A stretch of DNA of 64,000 nucleotides from Promicromonospora sp049532985 (lineage in GTDB: Bacteria; Actinomycetota; Actinomycetes; Actinomycetales; Cellulomonadaceae): the NCBI RefSeq assembly GCF_049532985.1, contig NZ_CP186693.1, forward strand, positions 496,001-560,000, written 5' to 3'. Under the pieces are notes generated by a model. The model was not told where the DNA came from, searched no databases, and saw only the letters and a program-made list of their open reading frames with translations. This document shows, one piece after another, positions 24,421 to 32,076 of the stretch (the first letter of the stretch is position 1; each line of letters begins with the position of its first letter). The position numbers and the translations under genes were made by a program.

Positions 24421-25292
24421 GAGAACACTCCGTCCCGGAGGGCGTAGCCGATGAGGATCATGGTCACGGCGGTGCCGACGGCGTAGTTGACCCACAGGAA
24501 GTGCCGCCAGCCGCCGTTCGCCCGGGCGGAGTCCTCGTCGCGCACCCGCGCGTAGGGGAGCGCCAGGGCGAGATAGGGGAGCACCAGCAGCCCGGCCAGC
24601 GCGCCGGGCAGGCCGACCGTCGCGACCAGCACGCCGGCAGCGCACCAGGCCAGCAGGGCCAGGCGCACCGTGCGGGCCGCGCCCAGCGCCGTCGCCACGG
24701 AGGCGATGCCGGCCGCGCGGTCGGGGACGACGTCCTGCACCGCCCCGAAGGCGTGGCTCGCCATGCCCCACAGCAGGAACGCGCCGAGCACCGCGAGCGT
24801 CCCGGCGGTGGGGGCGGCGCCGGCCAGCGCGAGGCCGTAGACCGCCGGGCTCACGAAGTGCACGCTGGAGGTGAGCGAGTCCAGCACGGGCACCTCCTTG
24901 AACCGGAACGGCGGGGCGGAGTAGGCCACCAGGGCGAAGAGGCTGACGGCGAGCGCCGCCCAGGAGGCCGGCGGGCCGAGCAGCACCAGGGCCACGACGA
25001 ACGGCGCGCAGCTCACGACGGAGGCCACCAGCACGGGCCGGTGCCGGCGCGGGGTCAGGAGGGCTCCCTCGACACCGCCCTTGCGCGGGTTGGTGAGGTC
25101 GGAGGCGTAGTCGAAGACGTCGTTGATCCCGTACAGCGCCAGGTTGTACGGCACGAGGAAGAACACGGTGCCCACGACCAGGGCGACGTCCACCCGGCCG
25201 GCGGTCAGCAGGTAGGCCGCGGCGAAGGGGTAGGCGGTGTTGATCCAGCTCAGGGGGCGCGAGGCGCGCACCAGGTCAGCGAGCACGGCCAC
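24417..25292 (-). CDS. crtEb: Lycopene elongase (UbiA-type prenyltransferase)
   Basis: The 291-residue protein has about eight membrane segments and the Asp-rich prenyl-diphosphate motif YGINDVFDYASDLTNPRKGG near residues 55-75. It matches the UbiA enzymes that add C5 units to both ends of lycopene, giving flavuxanthin-type C50 carotenoids. Its place after crtYe/crtYf gives the order known from Corynebacterium and Micrococcus C50 clusters. It overlaps crtYf by 17 bp. Together with the cyclase subunits it defines a C50 rather than a C40 end product. Confidence 0.93.
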   Translation of the reverse strand: MAVLADLVRASRPLSWINTAYPFAAAYLLTAGRVDVALVVGTVFFLVPYNLALYGINDVFDYASDLTNPRKGGVEGALLTPRRHRPVLVASVVSCAPFVVALVLLGPPASWAALAVSLFALVAYSAPPFRFKEVPVLDSLTSSVHFVSPAVYGLALAGAAPTAGTLAVLGAFLLWGMASHAFGAVQDVVPDRAAGIASVATALGAARTVRLALLAWCAAGVLVATVGLPGALAGLLVLPYLALALPYARVRDEDSARANGGWRHFLWVNYAVGTAVTMILIGYALRDGVFS

Positions 25293-25581
25293 CTCCCAGC
25301 AGCGACCACAGGGCGGGCAGCAGCACCACGGCGGCCAGCGGGTAGGAGAAGTCCTCGACCGGCACGAGCCCGAGCCGCAGGCCGGAGACGTGCTCGCCCG
25401 CGTAGGTGAACAGTCCGGCGGCGATCATCGCGGCGTCGAACACGGCGGTGAGCACCAGCAGCGCGCCCGCGGCGAGCGCGAGCGCACGCCATCCGGCGGT
25501 GGGGGCACCCGCGCGGCGGGCCACGACGGCGACCGCGGCGGCCAGGACCAGGAAGCCGGCGGCGAGCAGCACGTAGGTCAT
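25276..25581 (-). CDS. crtYf: C50 carotenoid cyclase subunit (CrtYf-like)
   Basis: The 101-residue protein has three hydrophobic segments and the lycopene-cyclase-domain motif FDAAMIAAGLFTYAGEHVSGLRLGLVPVEDFSYPLAAVVLLPALW. The VPVEDFSY sequence is typical of the second subunit of heterodimeric carotenoid cyclases. The ATG at 25581 overlaps the crtYe stop by 4 bp. CrtYe and CrtYf act together in the membrane. Epsilon- (decaprenoxanthin), gamma- (sarcinaxanthin) or beta-ring (C.p.450) formation cannot be told apart by eye. Confidence 0.88.
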   Translation of the reverse strand: MTYVLLAAGFLVLAAAVAVVARRAGAPTAGWRALALAAGALLVLTAVFDAAMIAAGLFTYAGEHVSGLRLGLVPVEDFSYPLAAVVLLPALWSLLGGGRAR

Positions 25582-25904
25582 CGGGTGCGCTCCGTCCGGG
25601 TCAGGAGCCGCTGGGCGCCGAGCACGAGCACCATGGTCAGCTCGCACAGGAACGCGAGGAACACGAGCTCCTCCAGGGGGAGCTGCGGGGCGAGCAGGAT
25701 GCCGGTCTGGTAGGGCCCCGGGCCGTGGAGGAACACGCCCAGGGCGATGCCCGTCAGGTCCCAGGCCAGGAAGAACGCCGTTCCCAGGACGAGGACGGCG
25801 GCGGCGCGCAAGGGGTCCCGCCAGAGGAAGAGGCCGAACCGCCGGTCGACCGCCAGCACTCCGGCCGCGGACACGAGCAGGGCGACGAGGTAGGCGAGGC
25901 TCAC
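25578..25904 (-). CDS. crtYe: C50 carotenoid cyclase subunit (CrtYe-like)
   Basis: The 108-residue protein has three hydrophobic segments and the motifs DRRFGLFLW, AWDLTGIALGVFLHGPGPYQTGILLAPQLPLEELVFLAFLCE. The PLEE(L/I)VF motif is shared by heterodimeric lycopene cyclases. The GTG at 25904 overlaps the crtI stop, so a longer frame extending upstream is ruled out. It pairs with the next gene to form the end-ring cyclase of the C50 pathway. Confidence 0.88.
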   Translation of the reverse strand: MSLAYLVALLVSAAGVLAVDRRFGLFLWRDPLRAAAVLVLGTAFFLAWDLTGIALGVFLHGPGPYQTGILLAPQLPLEELVFLAFLCELTMVLVLGAQRLLTRTERTR

Positions 25905-27451
25905 GGCACCTCCAGCGGTCCCGCGCTGGTGTCCCCGCGCAGGCGCTTGACCACGAGCTCCGCGCTGATCAGGCACATGGGCAGGCCGATCCCGGGGATG
26001 GTGGTGGCGCCCGCGTACAGCAGGTTCGCCACCCGCGGGGACGCGTTCGGACCCCGGAACACCGCGCTCTGGCGCAACGTGTGGCCGGGGCCGAGCGCGC
26101 CGCCGCGCCAGGCGCCGAAGTCCCGCTCGAAGTCGGCGGGCCCGATGGTGCGCCGCAGCACCACGCGCTCGGTGAGGTCGGGCGTGCCCGTCCACGACGC
26201 GATCTGGGCGATCGCCTGGTCCACGACGCGTTCCACGCCCACGTCCCCGGCCCCGTCCACGCCGCCGGCGCCGATCGTGGTGTCCGCCGGTGCGGGCACC
26301 AGCACGAACAGGTTCTCGTGCCCCAGCGGGGCCACATCGTCGGTGGCGCTCGGGCGGCACACGTACAGCGACGCCGGTGAGGGCACCCGCGGCGAGTCCC
26401 CGAAGATCGCCTCGAAGCCCTGCTGCCAGTCGCGGGCGAACAGGAGCGTGTGGTGGGCCAGGCGGGGCAGCTCGCCGCGCACGCCGAGCAGCGCCAGCAC
26501 CGCGCCGGGCCCCGGGTCGCGGTGCCGCCACCAGCGGTCGCTGCGGCTGCGGTGCGCCGGGTCGAGCAGGCGGCGCTCGGTGACGTGCAGGTCCGCCGTC
26601 GACACCACGACGTCGGCGGCCAGGTGGTAGGTGCCGCCCGTGCCGTCGGCGACCTCGACGCCGGACGCGGCCCCGTCGGCCACCGTGATCCGCTCGACGC
26701 GGCGCCCGGTGAGCAGCTTGGCGCCCGCGCGCTCGGCCAGCCGGGCGACGGCGTCGATCACCGCGCCGAACCCGCCCCGCGGGTACAGCACGCCCTGGGT
26801 CACGTCGAGGTGGCTCATCAGGTGGTACATGCTCGGCGCCGCCGTGGGCGACGTGCCGAGGAAGACCGCGGGGTAGCCGAGCACGCGGCGCACGCGGTGG
26901 TCGGTGGTGTGCCGGCCGATGAAGTGGTCGAGCGGTTCGGCGAGCAGGCGCATCAGCCGCGGGGAGCGCTGGACGAGGTCCTGGTCCAGCAGCGGCCGCA
27001 GCGAGGCGTACGTCGCGTAGAGAAACCGTTCGGTGGCGATCCGGTAGGTCTCGCCGGCGGAGTCGAGGTAGGCGCCGAGTCGTGGCGCGGACGCCGGGTC
27101 GAGGGCCAGCAGCGCCTCGCGGGCGCCGTCCGCGGGCAGGTCGAAGGGTTCGGCCTCGCCCTCGAACCAGACCCGGTAGGACGGGTCGAGCCGCACGAGG
27201 TCGAGCTCGTCGCGGGCGGTGGTGCCCATGAGGCGGAAGAAGTGGTCGAAGACCTCCGGCATGAGGTACCAGGACGGCCCGGTGTCGAACCGGAAGCCGT
27301 CGCGCTCCCACCGTCCGGCCCGGCCGCCGAGCTCGTCGCGCGCCTCCAGCAGCGTGACGGACGCGCCCTCGCGGGCCAGCAGGGCCGCGGTGGCCAGCCC
27401 GGAGATGCCGCCACCGACCACCACGACGCGCCGGCCGTCCGTGCGGCTCAT
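25901..27451 (-). CDS. crtI: Phytoene desaturase
   Basis: The 516-residue flavoprotein begins RRVVVVGGGISGLATAALLAREGASVTLLEARDELGGRAGRWERDGFRFDTGPSWYLMPEVFDHFF, the CrtI FAD-binding N-terminus. It ends with the bacterial-type phytoene dehydrogenase signature NLLYAGATTIPGIGLPMCLISAELV. It converts phytoene to lycopene. The ATG at 27451 overlaps the crtB stop. Length and motifs are complete. Confidence 0.95.
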   Translation of the reverse strand: MSRTDGRRVVVVGGGISGLATAALLAREGASVTLLEARDELGGRAGRWERDGFRFDTGPSWYLMPEVFDHFFRLMGTTARDELDLVRLDPSYRVWFEGEAEPFDLPADGAREALLALDPASAPRLGAYLDSAGETYRIATERFLYATYASLRPLLDQDLVQRSPRLMRLLAEPLDHFIGRHTTDHRVRRVLGYPAVFLGTSPTAAPSMYHLMSHLDVTQGVLYPRGGFGAVIDAVARLAERAGAKLLTGRRVERITVADGAASGVEVADGTGGTYHLAADVVVSTADLHVTERRLLDPAHRSRSDRWWRHRDPGPGAVLALLGVRGELPRLAHHTLLFARDWQQGFEAIFGDSPRVPSPASLYVCRPSATDDVAPLGHENLFVLVPAPADTTIGAGGVDGAGDVGVERVVDQAIAQIASWTGTPDLTERVVLRRTIGPADFERDFGAWRGGALGPGHTLRQSAVFRGPNASPRVANLLYAGATTIPGIGLPMCLISAELVVKRLRGDTSAGPLEVP

Positions 27452-28329
27452 GTGCGGGCTCCCGCCTGCGCGCCGGCCAGGACGGTCGCCACGATGCGTA
27501 GCTTCACCGCGGGCGGCACCGAGACCCGACGGGTCCGCAGCCCCGCGGCAGGAGTGTTCCGCAGCCGTTCGTTGAGCTCGCCGAACAGGCCCGCGGCCAG
27601 CGCCGTCGCCCTCCGCGGGCCCGGCGGCAGCAACGGGATGACGGCGCGGGCGGCGGCCAGGTCTGCGTCGATGTCGGCCACGACGGCGGCCTTGCTCGCG
27701 TCGTCGAGCACCTCGGGTACCCCGGGAAAGTAGGTCCGGCCCAGGCGGTCCTGGTCGTCGCCGAGGTCGCGCAGGAAGTTGATCTTCTGGAAGGCCGCGC
27801 CGAGCCGGCGGGCCCCCTCCTCCAGCCGTGCGCGCACCGCGGGGGTGACGGGTGAGCCGTGCAGGAAGGCACGCAGGCACATGAGGCCGACCACCTCGGC
27901 CGAGCCGTGCACGTAGGTGCGGTACTCGTGCTCGCTGAGGGCGGCCACGGGGTCCAGGTCGCGGCGCATCGAGGCGAAGAAGGGCCGCAGCAGCGTCTCG
28001 TCGATGCCGACGGTGCGGGCGGTCGCCGCGAAGGCGTGCACCACCACGTTCGCGCTGAACCCGGTGTGCAGTGCCGTGCAGGTCTCGGCCTCCAGGGCGT
28101 CCAGCGTGGCCCGGCACTGGGCGGGCGCGAGCCCCGCCTCGTGCGCGGGGCCGTCCACGATCTCGTCGGCCACGCGCACCAGCGCGTAGACGTCCTCGAT
28201 CATGGCGCGCGTGGTGGGCGGCAGCAGCCGTGTGGCCAGGCTGAACGACGTCGAGTAGGCGGGCAGCACGTGAGCCGCGGCAGCGTGCGCGGTGTCGGAG
28301 TAGAGGGCGAGCGAGGAGGACGGTCTCAT
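27448..28329 (-). CDS. crtB: Phytoene synthase
   Basis: The 293-residue enzyme has both Asp-rich motifs of squalene/phytoene synthases: DEIVD near residue 52 and LRDLGDDQDRLGRTYFP near residue 185. It also has STSFSLATRLL near the start, VYALVRVADEIVDG and EVVGLMCLRAF. It condenses two geranylgeranyl diphosphates to phytoene. The ATG overlaps the crtE stop by 4 bp (ATGA). Confidence 0.95.
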   Translation of the reverse strand: MRPSSSLALYSDTAHAAAAHVLPAYSTSFSLATRLLPPTTRAMIEDVYALVRVADEIVDGPAHEAGLAPAQCRATLDALEAETCTALHTGFSANVVVHAFAATARTVGIDETLLRPFFASMRRDLDPVAALSEHEYRTYVHGSAEVVGLMCLRAFLHGSPVTPAVRARLEEGARRLGAAFQKINFLRDLGDDQDRLGRTYFPGVPEVLDDASKAAVVADIDADLAAARAVIPLLPPGPRRATALAAGLFGELNERLRNTPAAGLRTRRVSVPPAVKLRIVATVLAGAQAGART

Positions 28330-29384
28330 GAGTCGCGGTCCACGATCCGGTCGGCGAGGTCGGTCAGGTGGTGCCGCAGCGCGGTCGGCAGCGCCGTGCC
28401 GCCGATCAGGTCGACGACCTCCCGGCGCCGGCTCTCGACCAGCCGCTCGGTGGCGTCCCGGGCACCGCTGGCGACCAGCGCGGCCCGCAGGGCGTCGGCG
28501 TCGTCCGCGTCGAGGTCCGGGGCGCCCCAGCGGTGGCGCACCGCGGTCCAGGCCGGGTGCCCCTCGGCGAACGCCACGAGCAGCGTCCGCTTGCCCTCGC
28601 GCAGGTCGCCCGTGGTGCTCTTGCCGGTCCGGCGGGCGTCGCCGAAGACACCGAGCAGGTCGTCCCGGAGCTGGTAGAGCACGCCCAGGGCAGTGCCCAC
28701 GCGTTCCAGCTCCGCGTCGGCCTGCTCGCCGGCGTCCGCGAGCGCCGCGCCGGCCCGCAGCGGGGCGGCGAAGGAGTAGCCGCCGGTCTTGTCCTCCATC
28801 ATGCGCACCAGGCCCTCGGGCGTGGCCGGGACGGTGCCCAGCGCGAACGCGACGTCCGCGTGCTCGCCGGCCGCGGCGCGGAACAGGCACTCGTCGACGA
28901 GGGCGCTCAGTGCCTCGTACGCCGCGGGGCGCACGCGGGCCAGGAGGGCGTGGGCGGCGCTGAGCAGCAGGTCGCCGCCGAGGATGCCCGAGGCCTCGCC
29001 CCAGGCGTCCGCGGTGCGCGGCGGAAGGTCGGCCTGCGCGTCCTGCGTGAACTCGCCGGTCAGGTTGAGGCGGCCTCGCCGGCTCCGGTCCTGGTCCAGC
29101 ACGTCGTCGTGCAGCAGCAGGGCGGTGTGGAGCAGCTCGAAGGCGGCGCCCGCCACGGCGGCGTCCTGCGGGTGCGGGTCGCCGAAGGCGCGGTGGGTGT
29201 CGAGCAGCAGCCGGGGGCGCAGTCGCTTGCCGCCCTCGACGGACCGGGCGAGCCGCCGCCACAGCAGGGCGTACTGCTCGCCGTGCCGGGCGGCGCGGCG
29301 CACGCGGTCCTCGAACAGCTCCGCCAGGACCACGTCGACGGCGTCGACGGCGTCGACGGCGTCGCGGGCGAGGGTCCCGGTCAT
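28326..29384 (-). CDS. crtE: Geranylgeranyl diphosphate synthase
   Basis: The 352-residue trans-isoprenyl diphosphate synthase has the first Asp-rich motif LLHDDVLDQD, the second LRDDLLGVFGD, GGKRLRP at the IPP-binding region and DKTGGYSFAAPLRAG. It makes the C20 precursor for phytoene and probably for the C5 elongations. Its N-terminus contains VDAVDAVDVV encoded by tandem 9-bp repeats. The ATG at 29384 overlaps the idi stop by 4 bp. Confidence 0.93.
   Translation of the reverse strand: MTGTLARDAVDAVDAVDVVLAELFEDRVRRAARHGEQYALLWRRLARSVEGGKRLRPRLLLDTHRAFGDPHPQDAAVAGAAFELLHTALLLHDDVLDQDRSRRGRLNLTGEFTQDAQADLPPRTADAWGEASGILGGDLLLSAAHALLARVRPAAYEALSALVDECLFRAAAGEHADVAFALGTVPATPEGLVRMMEDKTGGYSFAAPLRAGAALADAGEQADAELERVGTALGVLYQLRDDLLGVFGDARRTGKSTTGDLREGKRTLLVAFAEGHPAWTAVRHRWGAPDLDADDADALRAALVASGARDATERLVESRRREVVDLIGGTALPTALRHHLTDLADRIVDRDS
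29332..29361 (-). repeat. Tandem 9-bp repeats inside crtE
   Basis: On the plus strand the unit GTCGACGGC (29335-29343 onward) is repeated about three times in a row and then fades into GTCGCGGGC. It encodes the VDAVDAVD stretch at the crtE N-terminus. Because the unit is a multiple of three, copy-number change would alter the protein length without breaking the frame. Confidence 0.85.
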
Positions 29385-29926
29385 CGCGGTGCCTCCGGGG
29401 CGGACGGCGTGTACAGCGGCATCTGCCCGGCCTGGAGCACGAACCACGGCGAGAAGGCCCAGGGTGCCGCCCGCAGCGCGTCGCCGAGGCCGGCGGGGTC
29501 CGTCCAGCGGGTCTCCATGACCTCGTCCGGGTGGGGGCGGGGCTCCTGGTCGGTGACCGCGAGGTAGACGGGGCACACCTCGTTCTCGACGATCCCGGAC
29601 GCGTCCGTGGCGCGGTACCGGAAGTGCGGTAGCACCACGCGGACGTCGCGGACGGTGAGGCCGAGCTCGTCCTGAGCGCGCCGTGCGATCGCGTCCTCGT
29701 GGGGCTCGTCCGGCTGCGGGTGGCCGCAGAACGAGTTGGTCCAGACGCCGGGCCAGGTGAGCTTGCCGAGCGCGCGCCGGGTGACCAGCACCTGCCCGGC
29801 GGCGTCGAGCACGTGGCAGGAGAACGCCAGGTGCAGGGGTGTGCTCGTGGAGTGCACGAGGCGTTTGAGCTCCGTGCCGACGGGCCTGCCGTCGTCGTCC
29901 AGCAGGACGACTCTCTCGGTCACCAC
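29381..29926 (-). CDS. idi: Isopentenyl-diphosphate delta-isomerase (type I)
   Basis: The 181-residue protein carries the type I Idi signatures: LHLAFSCHVLDAAGQVLVTRRALGKLTWPGVWTNSFCGHPQPDE with the catalytic Cys in TNSFCGHP, and the Glu of the second active-site motif in GIVENEVCPVY. It interconverts IPP and DMAPP. It is the first gene of the carotenoid operon, and GGAGGAGG lies 5-6 bp upstream of the GTG at 29926. A second GTG follows immediately in frame and is an equal alternative. Confidence 0.93.
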   Translation of the reverse strand: MVTERVVLLDDDGRPVGTELKRLVHSTSTPLHLAFSCHVLDAAGQVLVTRRALGKLTWPGVWTNSFCGHPQPDEPHEDAIARRAQDELGLTVRDVRVVLPHFRYRATDASGIVENEVCPVYLAVTDQEPRPHPDEVMETRWTDPAGLGDALRAAPWAFSPWFVLQAGQMPLYTPSAPEAPR

Positions 29927-30003
29927 GGGTCCTCCTCCGTCGATTTACTAGCCAGGCTATATTCAAGCACAGTAACTATCTATCTAGGGAGGGATATTGT
30001 GTC
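29927..30003. promoter_or_regulatory. Divergent idi-crt / crtR promoter region with TAGCCAGGCTA palindrome
   Basis: This AT-rich 77-bp gap separates the carotenoid operon from its MarR-type regulator. TAGCC-A-GGCTA at 29949-29959 is a perfect 11-bp palindrome; AT-rich ATATTC and TATCTATCTAG tracts adjoin it. The regulator's ribosome-binding site is AGGGAGGG near 29986-29993. In Corynebacterium glutamicum a divergent MarR regulator, CrtR, represses crtE from the equivalent position. Exact -35/-10 boxes are not assigned. Confidence 0.6.
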
Positions 30004-30570
30004 ATGAATCCTGAGCCCGGTCCCCAGGACGCGCCCGACCCGTTGATGCTCGACCCCCGGTTCCTCGACCCCCGGTTCCTCGACCCGCACCAGGAGATCG
30101 TCCGGCGTGACGGCCTCGACGACCACGACATCGACCAGGTCGTCCGGGTGATGGACGGGCTCCGGCGCTGGCGGGAGACCGAACGCCGGCTCGGCGAGGC
30201 CGCCCGCCGTCACATGCGGCTCAGCTCCACCGACATGCGCGCGCTGCGGTACGTCATCGCGCTCACCCACCGCGGCGAGGTCGCGACACCGGGCGCCATC
30301 GCCGCGCACCTGGGCATCTCGTCCGCCTCGACCACCAAGATGCTGGACCGGCTGGCCGCCGCGGGACACGTGCGGCGCCTTCCGCACCACACGGACCGGC
30401 GCAGCCTCGCCATCGAGGTCACCGAGGAGACCCGCCGGGCCGCGCTGGAGGTCGTCGGCCGTGGTCAGGCGCGGCGGTTCGAGGTGGCCGCGCGCCTCGC
30501 GCCCGCGGAGAGGGAGGTGGTGGCCCGGTTCCTGCACGAGCTCGCCGACCTGGGCGAACCGCCGCCCTGA
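30004..30570 (+). CDS. crtR: CrtR-like MarR family regulator of carotenoid synthesis
   Basis: The 188-residue protein contains a MarR winged helix: LSSTDMRALRYVIALTHRGEVATPGAIAAHLGISSASTTKMLDRLAAAGHVRRLPHHTDRRSLAIEVTEE (about residues 75-145). It is transcribed divergently from idi-crtE, the position of CrtR in C. glutamicum, a repressor released by geranylgeranyl diphosphate. Orthology is inferred from position and family. Its N-terminus carries a short LDPRF repeat from a 15-bp DNA duplication (about 30050-30082). Confidence 0.85.
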   Translation: MNPEPGPQDAPDPLMLDPRFLDPRFLDPHQEIVRRDGLDDHDIDQVVRVMDGLRRWRETERRLGEAARRHMRLSSTDMRALRYVIALTHRGEVATPGAIAAHLGISSASTTKMLDRLAAAGHVRRLPHHTDRRSLAIEVTEETRRAALEVVGRGQARRFEVAARLAPAEREVVARFLHELADLGEPPP

Positions 30571-30630
30571 CCGGCCGTCAGCCCACGCGGACGAGGGCCT
30601 GCGCGCCGGCCGCCCGCACCGGGCGGCGGT

Positions 30631-30686
30631 CGAACGCAGACCTGGTCGCTCTATGAAGTGTCAGAGTGCGACCAACTCTGCGTTCG
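30631..30686. repeat. 56-bp imperfect palindromic element between convergent genes
   Basis: CGAACGCAGA (30631-30640) pairs with TCTGCGTTCG (30677-30686), and TGGTCGC (30643-30649) pairs with GCGACCA (30668-30674). Of 28 bases per arm about 22 are complementary around the centre at 30658. It lies between the end of the regulator gene (30570) and the end of the convergent VOC gene (30703). A bidirectional terminator or a dispersed intergenic palindrome would both explain it. Confidence 0.75.
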
Positions 30687-30702
30687 CCGGTGGTGCTCGG
30701 GG

Positions 30703-31080
30703 TCAGAGCGGGTCCAGGCGGCGGCGGAGCAGGCAGAACTCGTTGCCCTCCGGGTCGGCCAGCACGTGCCAGGACTCCTCGCCGGTCTGCCCCACGTCGG
30801 CCGGGCGCGCCCCGAGGGCCAGCAGCCGCTCCAGCTCGGCGTCCTGGTCGCGGTCCACGGCGTTGATGTCGATGTGGAGGCGCAGCAGCCCGGTGCGCGG
30901 CTGGTCGTCGCGGGCCAGGATGATCGTCGGCTGCGCGCCGCCGAACCCCTCCCGCGGCCCGATCTCGATGTCGTCGCCCTCCCGGTCGAGCTCGACGAAG
31001 TCCAGCACCTCGCACCAGAACCGCGCGAGAAGCTCGGGGTCACGGCACTTGAGGATGAGCTCGCTGATACGGCTGGCCAT
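30703..31080 (-). CDS. VOC family (glyoxalase/bleomycin-resistance-like) protein
   Basis: The 125-residue product has one VOC module: SELILKCRDPELLARFWCEVLDFVE, TGLLRLHIDINAVDRD, ELERLLALGARPADVGQTGEESWHVLADPEGNEFCLLRR. The last part, WHVLADPEGNEFC, is the usual metal-site strand of such proteins. The ATG at 31080 is selected because the domain starts directly behind it; upstream in-frame codons have no conserved content. The substrate is unknown. Confidence 0.88.
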   Translation of the reverse strand: MASRISELILKCRDPELLARFWCEVLDFVELDREGDDIEIGPREGFGGAQPTIILARDDQPRTGLLRLHIDINAVDRDQDAELERLLALGARPADVGQTGEESWHVLADPEGNEFCLLRRRLDPL

Positions 31081-31164
31081 GGTCAGGACGTTACCGAGCC
31101 CGGCTGGCGGCAGCGAGGTGATTCGCGGGTGCGACGCCGTCCACCGCTGCGCGACAATCGCGGC

Positions 31165-31743
31165 GTGACCAGCGACCGATTCATGCGCATCCACGACGAG
31201 GAGCTCCTGGCCAGGGGCGAACGGGTGCTCGGACCCGAGTTCCGCGCGATGCATCAGCGGGTCATGGAGGTCACGGCCCTGACGTCACGGCTCAACGTGC
31301 TCCCGTTCGACGACGAGGACGGCAAGGCGGCACTGTTCGAGCAGATCCTGGGCCGCCCGCTCCCCGCCGGGGTGACCATCTACCCGCCCTTCTTCACCGA
31401 CCACGGCCTGCGCCTGGACCTGGCCGAGCGCGTGTTCGTCAACCAGGGCTGCACGTTCCTGGACTACGCGGGCATCCGGCTGGGCAGGGGAGTGATGGTC
31501 GGCCCGAAGGCCACGTTCATCACGATGGGCCATCCTGTGGACCCGGACGAGCGGCGTGCCTGGCTGACGGGCGCGCCCATCGACATCGCCGAGAACGTGT
31601 GGATCGGCGCGGGTGCCACCATCTTGCCGGGCGTGAGCATCGGGCGCGACGCCGTCGTCGCGGCCGGGGCGGTCGTGGCGGACGACGTGCCGGAGGCGAG
31701 CCTGGTCACCGGGCCGAAGGGGACGGTGCGGCGGCGATGGTAG
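31165..31743 (+). CDS. Hexapeptide-repeat acyltransferase (CatB/Maa type)
   Basis: The 192-residue protein is a left-handed beta-helix transferase: GVTIYPPFFTDHGLRLDLAERVFVNQGCTFLDYAGIRLGRGVMVGPKATFITMGHPVDP, then NVWIGAGATILPGVSIGRDAVVAAGAVVADDVP. The active-site His is in TMGHPV. It resembles maltose O-acetyltransferase without the classical N-terminal cap and is the second such enzyme here (compare 13068-13649). GTG at 31165 and ATG at 31183 are possible starts. Confidence 0.87.
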   Translation: MTSDRFMRIHDEELLARGERVLGPEFRAMHQRVMEVTALTSRLNVLPFDDEDGKAALFEQILGRPLPAGVTIYPPFFTDHGLRLDLAERVFVNQGCTFLDYAGIRLGRGVMVGPKATFITMGHPVDPDERRAWLTGAPIDIAENVWIGAGATILPGVSIGRDAVVAAGAVVADDVPEASLVTGPKGTVRRRW

Positions 31744-31752
31744 CCGGACCGG

Positions 31753-32002
31753 TCAGTCGACGACGGCCGCGACCGCCTCGAGCTCGACGAGCTGGCCCTC
31801 GTACCCGAGCACCGTCACGCCCAGCAGCGTGCTGGGCACGTCGTGCTCCCCGAACGCGTCGCGCACTCGCCCCGTCCTCGTCCAGCGGGCACGCTCCTGC
31901 CAGGAAGACGAGGCGGGCGTCCTTCGGCGCGGTCGCGGCGTACGCGTACTCGGCGACGTCGGAGAGGTCAAGGGCGCGGATCAGCTGCACGGCGCTCGGC
32001 AT
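31753..32002 (-). pseudogene. RidA/YjgF family gene with internal deletion and frameshift
   Basis: Read from the ATG at 32002 the frame gives MPSAVQLIRALDLSDVAEYAYAA and LVFLAGACPLDEDG, the first third of a RidA protein. Near 31870 the frame changes, and the other frame gives RVRDAFGEHDVPSTLLGVTVLGYEGQLVELEAVA, the last third. About 40 residues that should lie between them (the AAQ...NL.ALAAAGA region) are absent. A deletion of non-triplet length explains this. RidA deaminates reactive enamines and is normally 125-130 residues. Confidence 0.85.
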
Positions 32003-32076
32003 GCCTGCATCCTCTCCGGCTGGCGCCCGCACCCCCAACCATTTCTTCCCGGCCGATGGGCCGGTACGGTCCGGGC

